21,414 bases of DNA from positions 1 to 21,414 of the forward strand of contig JBAZOB010000020.1 of assembly GCA_041648895.1 (NCBI GenBank), read 5' to 3'. The position numbers and the translations under genes were made by a program. Under the pieces are notes generated by a model. That model searched no databases. It had not been told where the DNA came from and worked only from the letters and a program-made list of their open reading frames with translations. How positions within the stretch are numbered: position 1 is the stretch's first letter; every line of letters starts with the position of its first letter. Shown here piece after piece: positions 13,859 to 21,414 of the stretch. Source of the DNA: JBAZOB01 sp041648895 (GTDB taxonomy: Bacteria; Patescibacteriota; JAHJAL01).

Positions 13859-14027
13859 TGTAGGGGCGGACCCGTGTGTCCGCCCCTTGATCGCGAAAAT
13901 AATTTGAATTTAAAAAAATTATACGCGCATAATCAATCCCGTGTATATTCATTACACGCGTAACATTATATTTGATCATCAACATCAAATTGGCGTTCAA
14001 GGGCGGACACATGGGTCCGCCCCTACA
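13859..14027. mobile_element. 169-bp MITE-like element with 32-bp terminal inverted repeats
   Basis: The left end (13859-13890, beginning TGTAGGGGCGGACCC) and the right end match as inverted repeats at about 31 of 32 positions by eye. Each end is itself a hairpin: GGGGCGGAC/GTCCGCCCC on the left and GGGCGGAC/GTCCGCCC on the right. The 105-bp centre is AT-rich and holds nested small palindromes (CGTGTA/TACACG within TACGCG/CGCGTA, 13922-13962). There is no open frame inside and no obvious target duplication, so it would be non-autonomous. It fills most of the 306-bp gap between ileS and the C39/M48-like gene; the rest (13738-13858) holds a small hairpin at 13763-13787 and nothing else I can name. 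Confidence 0.65.
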
Positions 14028-14043
14028 ATAATAATCAAATCGA

Positions 14044-16968
14044 TTACACCCGTTTCAATTTAATCACCAACGGCATTTTTTCCACGTCGGCCTCTTTGGT
14101 GAATTCATATTCTTCATCGTCTTCCGTGACCATACGCTCGGCCAGCACCTCGTGGGCGATATATTCGGCATGGGCCACGAAGGCTTGTTTGATTTCCTCC
14201 ACCTGAGTCTCATAAAGAATAACAATCCGATCATCCACATTGAACCCGGCCTCCTTGCGCGCCTGCTGAATGTGGCGGACAATGTCGCGCGCCATGCCTT
14301 CGATCTTCAATTCATCAGTAATATTAATATCCAATTCCACATCCATATCAGCATCGTTGTCCATCACCTCTAAAATAACTAACTCAATTTCTTTAACGTT
14401 GACCTCGTCTTTGATTAAATCAAACAACTGTTCATCTTCAATCTTTGCCACCGATTTAATCACCATTTTATTTAGAGGTTGTCTGACTTTAATTCCCGCT
14501 TTAGCTCGAGCCGATAATCCCATTTCCACCGCCTGCCGCACAAAAGCCATATCGGCGCTCAATTTCTCATCAATCAATTTTTCGTTAACCAGTGGATAAT
14601 CCTGCAAGTGCACCGACCCTTTTTCCTTATTAGTCAAATTCATAAAAATCGTCTCGGTCATAAAAGGCGTAAAGGGCGCCATCAATTTGGTCAATTGTAC
14701 CAACACCACATACAAAGTCTGGTAGGCGCTTTGTTTATCCGTATCACTCTCACTTTTCCAGAAACGACGCCGCGAACGACGCACATACCAATTGGACAAA
14801 TTATCCACAAATTTGGGGAACAAACGAGTCGCTTTGTTTAATTCATAGGCCTCCAGGCGTTCATTGACTTCTTTGGTCAAAATATTGAGCTCCGACATGA
14901 TCCATCTGTCCAGCAAGTTATCCGACCGCCAATTATCACTAGGTGTAAAATTATCAATATTGGCGTACATGACGAAAAAGGAATAGGTATTCCACAGCAT
15001 CCGGAAAATGCCCCGCGCCGCTTCGGCCACGTCTTTTTCCATAAAGTTAAAATTCTCGGCGGCTACCACGGGCGAAGATAACAAATAAAAACGCAGTGGG
15101 TCGGCCCCGTATTTCTCAAAAATATGCCGCGGATCAGGGTAATTTTGCAGCCGCTTGGACATTTTCTTGCCATCTTCCGCCAGCACAATGCCGTTCACAA
15201 TCACGTTGTCAAACGCCCGGCTGTCTTTGAGCGCGGTGGCGATCACGTGCAGGTAGAAAAACCATTTACTGGTTTGATCAATTCCCTCACCAATATATTT
15301 GGCCGGAAATCCCGCCTTAAATAATTCTTCATTATCAAACGGATAATGCATTTGGGCATAGGGCATGGAGCCGGATTCAAACCAGCAGTCCAGGACATCC
15401 GGAATTCTCCCCATCGTTTTTTTGCATTTTTCGCAAGGAAAAGTAATTTTATCTACCACATCTTTATGCAAATCATCCACTTTTTCTCCGCTCAATTGAT
15501 ACAATTCTTCAATCGAACCCACCACTTTCAGTTCGCCACATTCACACCGCCAGATTGGGATCACGCTGGCCCAATAGCGTTGCCGAGAGATGGACCAGTC
15601 TCTAGCCCCCTCCAACCAATTACCAAACCGCCCTTCTTTAATATATTGAGGAATCCAATTAATCGGCGCCGCGTTGGCCAACAATTTTTCTTTCAGCTTA
15701 GTCACCGCCACAAACCAGGAACTAGTTGCATAATTTAATAGGGGAGTGTCACACCGCCAACAATGCGGGTAGCTGTGCGCGTATTTTTCTTTTTTAAATA
15801 ACACCCCGCGCTCCTGCAGATCTTTCATAATCATCACATCCGTCGCCGTCGGATCTTCCTTGGGCTTAACATCTTGGCCGGCGAATTTGGCCACCTCGTC
15901 TTTGATCACGCCATCCATGCCCACATGCTGCACAAATGGTAAATTATTTTCCTGACCCAAAATCATATCATCTTCACCAAACGCCGGCGCAATATGCACC
16001 ACGCCCGTACCATCTTCGGTAGTCACAAACCCCGCCGCATATATTTTCCAGCCATTTTCCTTATTGGCCATATCCAACTTGGCGTAGTCATCAAACAAAG
16101 GTTCATAGGCCTTGCCCACCAGATCCTTACCTTTCATTTGATCCAATTCTTCATATTCGGCCGTCACCATATCGGCCACTCGGTCTTTGGCCAAAATCAA
16201 ATTCTCATCGCTATCTTTTAATCTAATTTTGACGTAATCAATATCCGCTCCCACCGCCAGGGCCACGTTCCCGAGCAAGGTCCAGGGCGTAGTGGTCCAA
16301 GCCAGCACATAGGTATTGTCTTCATCTTTTAGTTTAAACTTGGCCGTCACCGACAAATCTTTCACCTCCTGGTAACCCTCAGCCACTTCCGATTGCGACA
16401 AAGTGGTCTCGCAGCGCGGACAAATATGCATGGAACGATAACCTTCATAGATCAGACCTTGATCATAGAGCTGTTTAAATACCCACCAGATAGTCTCCAT
16501 AAATTCCGGATCCATCGTCCGATAAGCATTTTCCATATCCGCCCAGCGCCCCAATCTTTCGACGTCTTTCTCCCATTCCTTCACATATTCCATCACCTTG
16601 GAGCGACAAGTTTGATTAAATTTATCCACCCCCATCGCTTCAATTTCTTTTTTTCTTTTTACCCCCAGCTCTTTTTCGGCGATATTCTCAATCGGCAAAC
16701 CATGACAATCCCAGCCCCACACTCGTGGTACCAGGAAGCCGCGCATCGTCCAATAGCGGGGCACAATATCTTTCATCACACTACCCACAATATGGCCATA
16801 GTGCATGGTCCCGGTTGCAAACGGCGGCCCGTCGTAAAAACTATATAATTCAGCCTTTTTTCGAATATCCAGGCTCTTCTCGAAAGTCTTATCCTGTCGC
16901 CAAAACTCCAGCACCTCCTGCTCCAGCTCGGGTAATTTTTTTTGATTGTCTATCTCCAAAAAAGGCAT
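14044..16968 (-). CDS. ileS: Isoleucyl-tRNA synthetase, eukaryote-like (type 2) sequence
   Basis: A 974-aa class I synthetase that charges tRNA-Ile. The nucleotide-binding signature is HYGH (56-59) in FYDGPPFATGTMHYGH, and the second is KMSKR (602-606). Zinc-type cysteine pairs appear at CPRC (183-186) and, later, in the WRCECGE and FPCEKCKK segments. The WTTTPWTLLGN text marks the start of the editing domain. The FYDGPPFATG and HYGH wording and the anticodon-domain layout match the type 2 IleRS shared with eukaryotes and archaea, a type known to tolerate mupirocin. The ATG has no clear ribosome-binding site. It lies 25 bp after the 208-aa gene and is probably co-transcribed with it. Confidence 0.96.
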   Translation of the reverse strand: MPFLEIDNQKKLPELEQEVLEFWRQDKTFEKSLDIRKKAELYSFYDGPPFATGTMHYGHIVGSVMKDIVPRYWTMRGFLVPRVWGWDCHGLPIENIAEKELGVKRKKEIEAMGVDKFNQTCRSKVMEYVKEWEKDVERLGRWADMENAYRTMDPEFMETIWWVFKQLYDQGLIYEGYRSMHICPRCETTLSQSEVAEGYQEVKDLSVTAKFKLKDEDNTYVLAWTTTPWTLLGNVALAVGADIDYVKIRLKDSDENLILAKDRVADMVTAEYEELDQMKGKDLVGKAYEPLFDDYAKLDMANKENGWKIYAAGFVTTEDGTGVVHIAPAFGEDDMILGQENNLPFVQHVGMDGVIKDEVAKFAGQDVKPKEDPTATDVMIMKDLQERGVLFKKEKYAHSYPHCWRCDTPLLNYATSSWFVAVTKLKEKLLANAAPINWIPQYIKEGRFGNWLEGARDWSISRQRYWASVIPIWRCECGELKVVGSIEELYQLSGEKVDDLHKDVVDKITFPCEKCKKTMGRIPDVLDCWFESGSMPYAQMHYPFDNEELFKAGFPAKYIGEGIDQTSKWFFYLHVIATALKDSRAFDNVIVNGIVLAEDGKKMSKRLQNYPDPRHIFEKYGADPLRFYLLSSPVVAAENFNFMEKDVAEAARGIFRMLWNTYSFFVMYANIDNFTPSDNWRSDNLLDRWIMSELNILTKEVNERLEAYELNKATRLFPKFVDNLSNWYVRRSRRRFWKSESDTDKQSAYQTLYVVLVQLTKLMAPFTPFMTETIFMNLTNKEKGSVHLQDYPLVNEKLIDEKLSADMAFVRQAVEMGLSARAKAGIKVRQPLNKMVIKSVAKIEDEQLFDLIKDEVNVKEIELVILEVMDNDADMDVELDINITDELKIEGMARDIVRHIQQARKEAGFNVDDRIVILYETQVEEIKQAFVAHAEYIAHEVLAERMVTEDDEEYEFTKEADVEKMPLVIKLKRV

Positions 16969-16993
16969 AGTTTTTTAATTAATAAATAAAATC

Positions 16994-17620
16994 TTATTTC
17001 TTATGTAAATCTTTTTCTTTCTCTTTGTGAAAAATACTTTCCTTGTTAAAAATACTAAACATATTCTCTTCGCCCAAAACGTGACCAATCACGTTCCATT
17101 GGCTGTCATTACTGGGCCCCATCCATTGCACCTTACGGTAATATTCATAATCGCTGTCGCCGGTGATACGATCGGCCATAATTCTGATAAATGCCCGCAC
17201 TGCTTCTTTTGCCTCCTCGGTCTCATCTTCAGTATCAGCAATTAAATTATAGGTAAAATTAAAGAAATCTTTTTCAATGGTCTGCTCATCACCATCTACT
17301 TCAGCTTTGAAGTCATTCAATACTTTTATAAAATCGGCTGATGTTTTTTCACCATTAAAAGCTTCTACAAAATATTCATAAGTGTTATTAAAACAATAAA
17401 AATTATCTATTGTAACTAGATTATCATCAATTACTACTTCTTCATCTGGTTTGAGTATATTTTCTTTCCAATCTTTTTCTGTGATCAATGGATATCCATT
17501 TATTTGAGGTAACATATTGCCATTGGATTGCTGTATTAAATCTGTTTCTTCGTTGTGGCTATTCTCTTTTTCTTCAAATTTATTTTTTGCTTTTTGAAAT
17601 ACCTTTCTTAATATATCCAT
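16994..17620 (-). CDS. Unknown acidic 208-aa protein upstream of ileS
   Basis: Not recognised. No signal peptide or membrane helix. The N-terminal about 30 residues are charged and probably disordered (KAKNKFEEKENSHNEETD). The middle holds an acidic domain with aromatic positions (TIDNFYCFNNTYEYFVEAF), then a helical part (EEAKEAVRAFIRIMADRI) and the segment YYRKVQWMGPSNDSQWNVIGHVLG, followed by a basic lysine-rich tail. It is the gene before ileS on the same strand, 25 bp away, and may share its message. The N-terminal sequence MDILRKVFQKAKN might form an amphipathic helix that lies on the membrane. Function unknown. Confidence 0.75.
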   Translation of the reverse strand: MDILRKVFQKAKNKFEEKENSHNEETDLIQQSNGNMLPQINGYPLITEKDWKENILKPDEEVVIDDNLVTIDNFYCFNNTYEYFVEAFNGEKTSADFIKVLNDFKAEVDGDEQTIEKDFFNFTYNLIADTEDETEEAKEAVRAFIRIMADRITGDSDYEYYRKVQWMGPSNDSQWNVIGHVLGEENMFSIFNKESIFHKEKEKDLHKK

Positions 17621-17699
17621 TGTCTCGCATTAATGACTATTTATAGTTTATTTTACTCAATCTACCGGCTGCTTACCAGTATTCACCTTACCACGTCCC

Positions 17700-18482
17700 T
17701 TATTCCAAAACGGTTTTCCGATCAATAACTTCTAACTGCAAATCGGTAATATTTTTCAGAGCGCCATAAACTTGAGGAATCTCTTCCTTTCTTGTCTTAA
17801 ATAAAATTAACGTTGCCTGCTTGATCGGTTCTCCTTTGGTCGACGCTTGGAAAATCAAAATATCCCGATCATTTTTATCTGGGACGACAAAATCAACCCA
17901 TTCCACATCCCGTGCCTTGGAAACAAATGGTTTACAGCCCACCGTCAATTTATACATTGCCAGTCCAGGATTACTATTAACACCATAAATATTCCGGTCC
18001 CGGCCATGATTAATCCGGGCTAAATTATTTTTAGCCGCGTACAATACCAGATAATAATCTGATAGATAGGCAATACCAATCGGTAATTTCAAACCCTCAA
18101 TTTGATGAGGATAACACTTGAAAGCAGTGGCGATTTTGCCTTTTTCTCCGGAGAATAAAAGCCCACCCCGATATTCCCCCCGATAATAAAGAGACAAGAA
18201 TTTATATTTTTTGACGGTATTTTTTTCTCGAATAATCTGCAAAACATCATATACTTTTCCACTCTTCTGGCTGGAAATAAAATTTTTGTAGACGTTAAAA
18301 AATTTGGCCGCCAATTCATCTGTCGCCTCTTCCACTACCATCCGCAAGTCATTTTCTTCAGTAATTTGCAACAATTGTTTAATTTTTCGTCTGGTATTTT
18401 TTCCCACCATCTCCAGTAGATTCTTCTTCTCTCCCAGCTGATTCCACCAGGCAATATAATTTGGAATATTGGTTATTTTCAT
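17700..18482 (-). CDS. GNAT-fold acyltransferase/amidoligase candidate (FemX/BioF2-like)
   Basis: A 260-aa protein. KNTRRKIKQLL (29-38) matches the basic helix found in FemAB- and Acetyltransf_6-type GNAT proteins. The core then has YYRGEYRGGLLFSGEKGKIA strands, a helix-strand run with GLKLPIGIAYLSDYYLVLYAA, and INHGRDRNIYG (157-167) leading into GLAMYKLTVGCKP, the usual late motif of that fold. Members of this group transfer amino acids or acyl groups from tRNA or CoA to amines, for instance in peptidoglycan bridges or peptide tags. The donor cannot be read from sequence. Its ATG overlaps the stop of the upstream zincin by ATGA, with AGGA as ribosome-binding site, so translation is coupled. 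No signal peptide: it acts in the cytoplasm. Confidence 0.7.
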   Translation of the reverse strand: MKITNIPNYIAWWNQLGEKKNLLEMVGKNTRRKIKQLLQITEENDLRMVVEEATDELAAKFFNVYKNFISSQKSGKVYDVLQIIREKNTVKKYKFLSLYYRGEYRGGLLFSGEKGKIATAFKCYPHQIEGLKLPIGIAYLSDYYLVLYAAKNNLARINHGRDRNIYGVNSNPGLAMYKLTVGCKPFVSKARDVEWVDFVVPDKNDRDILIFQASTKGEPIKQATLILFKTRKEEIPQVYGALKNITDLQLEVIDRKTVLE

Positions 18483-20401
18483 TTCTTGTTCCTATGCTTT
18501 CGAATAAATTGATCAAAATATCCCTTGACCAGCTTAATCAATTTTTCATCCTGCATGGTGTTGGTTAAATTACTGATGGTCCGCTGGTCCACCAGACCAA
18601 TTTTGGCCAATAGAAATAAATTTTCCAGATTAACTCCACCAATCATGGTCATGTGTTCCATCTTGTATTTTTTCAGAGCCTCAATCAACATCAATTGTTC
18701 CAAGTATAATGCGTCTTTACTGCTGGTCAGATACGGTTGATGCGAATTTAAGTCCACCACCATCGGTCGGAAAATACGATGCACCCGGTGGAGAGCAATT
18801 TTTAGATAATTCTGATATTTTCTCTTTTTTTCTTCTGTCCGGCCGGCCCGATGATTGATCTTCTTGTCGTTGGCCAGCATGCTTTGATAAAAAGTCAGCA
18901 CGCAGTCGAAATAATTACCACCCGCCAAGCGTCTTTGCATCGCGGCGATGTAATAAGGATGAGGCAAATTTTTCACGCTGAATAACTTTTGACTGATCCG
19001 GTTTTCCATCATCTTGGCTCCCGCCTCCGCAAAAATATAGTGCCGGTCCGTGACTCCTCCCACCAGCAATTTGATTTTTCCGTGTTGACGATTGTGGTGT
19101 TGCAGTACATGAGTCATTTCGTGACCGAGCAAAACGGCAAATATCTCATACAGCGACTTTTTATGGGTGTCACAAATTATTTTCCGGCTCAGACCCGAAA
19201 CACCAAATGATAGTCGGTCTGGATCAATTACATAAGTCCATCCCCCCGCCCCCCTCGAAAGGGAAAGTTTTAGACTGTCTAGCAGTTTATCCAGATAGCC
19301 AATATAGCTTTTCACTGGATATTCCGCTTGAAAATAAGCAGTCTTCCGGCCTTTTTTTATTTCATTGTCAACATATTTTTTAGCCAATTGCCGGCTGAAA
19401 TTAATCAATTTCTGGCTCAACTGTTTTCTTTCCCCCTGAGAATAACCGCGTGAAGCCCCAAAAACAAATTTATCCACTTGGGATAATATTTTTTCATAAT
19501 TACTATCATTCTCGAAATAGCGAATAATTTCTTTTTCACTCACCGCCAGCTTACTGATGCCAATTGTCTCTTTCATCTGATAGATCGCCGCCGCCACATA
19601 ATAGGTGTTAACGATCATGACATTGATTTTCTTTTTGTACAAAAATAAAATTAATTTCTTGGCTTCCAGTAAATTTATCGATTCAAGTTTATTTTTGGGG
19701 TCATGATTATCTTCCCGCGTGTTATGACGCCGGTTGTCAATTTGATAATCCAGCTCGCTGATCCATTTTTTCAAGTCTTTTTTAAAGCTGATTAATTTTT
19801 TGATTTTTCGTCTGGCCAAATCTGGATTCACGATAATAGTAATTCTTTCCGGATGAACCAGCTCCCCGAGACTATAATATTTCTTCTTTGGCCCACTTGT
19901 CGCTAGCAATGTTCCCGGCAAATCCTTTGGCCGCAGTTTTATCTCGCCGGTTCGTTCATCGATCGCCCGCTGCAGCGCGCGACTAATATTTTTTTCCACC
20001 CACCGCCGCGCCCCGGTGGCCCAGCCGGCAAAGTTCTCCCGGTAGCTTTGGCGGCGCCAAAAATAGCGCTTTAAATATAAATTTTTTACCAAGCTTTTTA
20101 TTGTCCGCGCCCTATTTTCCCGGCCAAAAATTTGCCGGTACATTTTTCGCCCCGGCGCGGTAAAAAAATATGCCGGATAAAAATATATCAATCTGATTTT
20201 CAACTTATTGATCTCAGATAACAGATGATACAAACCACTTTCAAACTTGATCAGTTCTCTTTTTTGCGCCTCTCCCTTCAGCAAAGGCGATACCCGACCG
20301 TCAATAATATCCATCAGATCGTCAATGTATTGATCAATACAGTCGTAGGCCCGGTTAGGTAAAAACCTGTCCTCGGCAATTTTTTCCAACGAATCAATCA
20401 T
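18479..20401 (-). CDS. Cytoplasmic HEXXH zincin, DUF1704-like
   Basis: A 640-aa protein without signal peptide. The N-terminal 400 residues are basic and helical. HEMTH (427-431) in LLGHEMTHVLQHHNRQHG is a zincin motif, followed by FAEAGAKMMENR (458-468), where Glu459 would be the third ligand. The later text PYYIAAMQRRLAGGNYFDC, ALHRVHRIFRP and PYLTSSKDALYLEQ follows the order of DUF1704, the QEGLA family that includes the eukaryotic tyrosine carboxypeptidases (MATCAP). That family usually has HEXXXH, so this HEXXH form is unusual. It starts after an extended -10 promoter and overlaps the GNAT gene by ATGA. The likely reaction is peptide or tag removal from a protein; substrate unknown. An unrelated HEXXH family is the main alternative. 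Confidence 0.7.
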   Translation of the reverse strand: MIDSLEKIAEDRFLPNRAYDCIDQYIDDLMDIIDGRVSPLLKGEAQKRELIKFESGLYHLLSEINKLKIRLIYFYPAYFFTAPGRKMYRQIFGRENRARTIKSLVKNLYLKRYFWRRQSYRENFAGWATGARRWVEKNISRALQRAIDERTGEIKLRPKDLPGTLLATSGPKKKYYSLGELVHPERITIIVNPDLARRKIKKLISFKKDLKKWISELDYQIDNRRHNTREDNHDPKNKLESINLLEAKKLILFLYKKKINVMIVNTYYVAAAIYQMKETIGISKLAVSEKEIIRYFENDSNYEKILSQVDKFVFGASRGYSQGERKQLSQKLINFSRQLAKKYVDNEIKKGRKTAYFQAEYPVKSYIGYLDKLLDSLKLSLSRGAGGWTYVIDPDRLSFGVSGLSRKIICDTHKKSLYEIFAVLLGHEMTHVLQHHNRQHGKIKLLVGGVTDRHYIFAEAGAKMMENRISQKLFSVKNLPHPYYIAAMQRRLAGGNYFDCVLTFYQSMLANDKKINHRAGRTEEKKRKYQNYLKIALHRVHRIFRPMVVDLNSHQPYLTSSKDALYLEQLMLIEALKKYKMEHMTMIGGVNLENLFLLAKIGLVDQRTISNLTNTMQDEKLIKLVKGYFDQFIRKHRNKK

Positions 20402-20430
20402 ATCTTTTATCTCTAAATCGCTTTTAGTTA

Positions 20431-20439
20431 ATTATAGCA
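20431..20439 (-). promoter_or_regulatory. Extended -10 promoter of the zincin/GNAT unit
   Basis: Minus-strand TTTTGC-TATAAT: a perfect -10 (20431-20436) with a TGC extension (20437-20439). No -35 match is visible at 16-18 bp. The predicted start is near 20424, with a leader of about 23 nt. Confidence 0.6.
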
Positions 20440-20496
20440 AAATCCAATACCATCTATTTGCCACCCACATTCAATTAGTAAAAGATGGTTATTTTT

Positions 20497-20509
20497 TATA
20501 AAATATAAT
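20497..20509 (+). promoter_or_regulatory. Possible leuS promoter
   Basis: TATAAT (20504-20509) and an overlapping TATAAA (20497-20502), the latter 16 bp after a weak TTAGTA (20475-20480). The leader would be about 35-45 nt and holds no ribosome-binding site and no T-box-like structure. The area is so AT-rich that chance matches are likely. Confidence 0.35.
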
Positions 20510-20551
20510 TAATTACAAATTAAAAACACTTACCAGCTAATAAACCAATTA

Positions 20552-21406
20552 ATGAACCAAAAAAAATATACTCCCCAGGAGATCGAAAGTAAGTGGCAGG
20601 AAATCTGGGCCAAAGATAAAATATATGAAACCCATGATCCCTTGCCTGGTCAAGAGAAATACTATGTGCTCGACATGTTTCCCTATCCCAGTGGTGAAGG
20701 CCTGCATGTGGGGCATCCCAAGGGCTACGTTTATACCGATATTATAGCTCGTTATCAGAGATTACTAGGTAAAGAAGTATTGCATCCCATGGGACTGGAT
20801 TCGTTTGGTTCACCGGCCGAAAACTACGCCATCAAAAAAGGCATTCATCCTTCGACTGTGATTGACAAAAACTCCGCGCGTTTCTATCAACAACTAGCCA
20901 TGTTTGGTTTTAGTTATGACTGGTCCCGGCAAATTCGCACCAGTGATCCTGAGTACTACAAATGGACCCAATGGATATTCTTAAGACTCTGGGAAAATGG
21001 TTTGGCCTACGAGGACCACAAGCCAATCAATTGGTGTCCTTCCTGCAAAACGGGTATTGCCAACGAGGAAGTGGTCGGGGGCAAGTGTGAACGCTGCGGC
21101 ACCCCGGTCACCAAGAAAAAAATCCGCCAATGGGTACTAAAAATCCGCGAATATGCCGACAAGTTATTGGCTGGACTGGATGACCTGGACTGGCCAGAAC
21201 CGATCAAACAAATGCAGAGAAATTGGATTGGTCGCAGTGAAGGAGCAGATATCGAATTTAAAATTTTAAATTTTAAATTTAAAATTAATGTTTTTACTAC
21301 CCGCCCGGACACTTTGTTTGGAGCCACTTTTATGTGCCTGGCGCCGGAAAATGAAATTATTAAAAATATTACCACCGCTGATCATCAAAATGAAGTTAAT
21401 CAATAA
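20552..21406 (+). pseudogene. leuS: Leucyl-tRNA synthetase, reading frame ends early in the editing domain
   Basis: The first 284 residues of a class I synthetase: HVGH (52-55) after PYPSGEG, zinc cysteines C162/C165 and C179/C182, and FTTRPDTLFGATF (248-260), the start of the CP1 editing domain. A full LeuRS has about 800 or more residues with KMSKS far downstream. Here a TAA at 21404-21406 follows NEVNQ, 8 bases before the window edge. The text up to that point is well conserved apart from residues 235-246, which are encoded by a repeat-type AT block. An essential gene is unlikely to be lost, so a frameshift or an error near a contig end is the first explanation; true interruption or a split gene is the other. 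Confidence 0.85.
21255..21286. repeat. TTTAAAATTT-type AT repeat inside leuS
   Basis: A 32-bp block of only A and T encodes FKILNFKFKI in frame. The 18 bp at 21267-21284 are identical to 357-374 in the intergenic repeat field at the other end of the window. It sits just before the conserved FTTRPDTLFG motif of the editing domain. Confidence 0.7.
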
Positions 21407-21414
21407 ATTGAACA

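Noticed and set aside
13851..14035. Target-site duplication around the MITE-like element
   Set aside because: Flanks are AT-rich (left ...TCATTA, right ATAATAATC...) and offer no clear direct duplication longer than chance.
16969..17699. T-box or leucine/isoleucine leader control upstream of ileS or leuS
   Set aside because: Neither the short gap before ileS, the 79-bp gap at 17621-17699, nor the 20402-20551 leader contains a T-box-like antiterminator or a specifier hairpin.
1..21414. CRISPR array, integrase, phage structural genes or toxin-antitoxin pair
   Set aside because: No regularly spaced repeats, no tyrosine or serine recombinase motifs, no phage-like proteins and no recognisable toxin-antitoxin pair were seen, despite the tRNA-adjacent repeats.

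Overview
The window looks like a slice of chromosome from a small-genome, AT-rich bacterium, most likely a member of the Candidate Phyla Radiation (Patescibacteria). This is inferred from gene content and style, not from a database match. The signs are short proteins, a formyltransferase/deformylase pair next to a small CxxC zinc-ribbon protein, a long lysine/glutamate tail on ribosomal protein S16, a metallo-beta-lactamase-fold protein that has lost its metal ligands, many palindromic intergenic repeats, and a tRNA without an encoded CCA. TAA, TAG and TGA all act as stops, so the UGA=glycine lineages are unlikely.

Left part (1-4962, all minus strand) is housekeeping: a partial cytidylate kinase, an AT-rich palindromic repeat field, a D-Ala-D-Ala carboxypeptidase with its own promoter, a terminator, khpA and rpsP, then fmt and def (overlapping by one base), a zinc-ribbon protein and a small GIY-YIG nuclease.

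Middle part (5234-10535, plus strand) is an accessory island. It starts with a strong promoter driving a 787-aa coiled-coil protein and a 128-aa protein, neither recognised, and ends in a strong terminator. Two transcription units with look-alike control regions follow: a 94-aa membrane protein, then a secreted, membrane-anchored HEXXH metalloprotease followed by a 78-aa secreted peptide. The two units share related promoters, a 17-bp ribosome-binding-site/start block and a 15-bp sequence after their terminators, and the second has a long 5' leader with a strong hairpin.

Right part (10588-20401, minus strand) holds tRNA-Leu(UAA), several hairpin repeats, the degenerate metallo-beta-lactamase-fold protein, a secreted protein joining a C39-like cysteine peptidase to an apparently dead M48-like domain, a 169-bp MITE-like element, ileS, an unknown acidic protein, and a translationally coupled pair: a GNAT-fold acyltransferase/amidoligase candidate and a DUF1704-like HEXXH zincin. 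The window ends in a plus-strand leuS that hits a stop in its editing domain 8 bases before the edge.

The best candidates for undescribed biology are the zincin/GNAT pair, the duplicated-cassette membrane-protease island, and the 787-aa/128-aa operon. All functional proposals for these are inferences.
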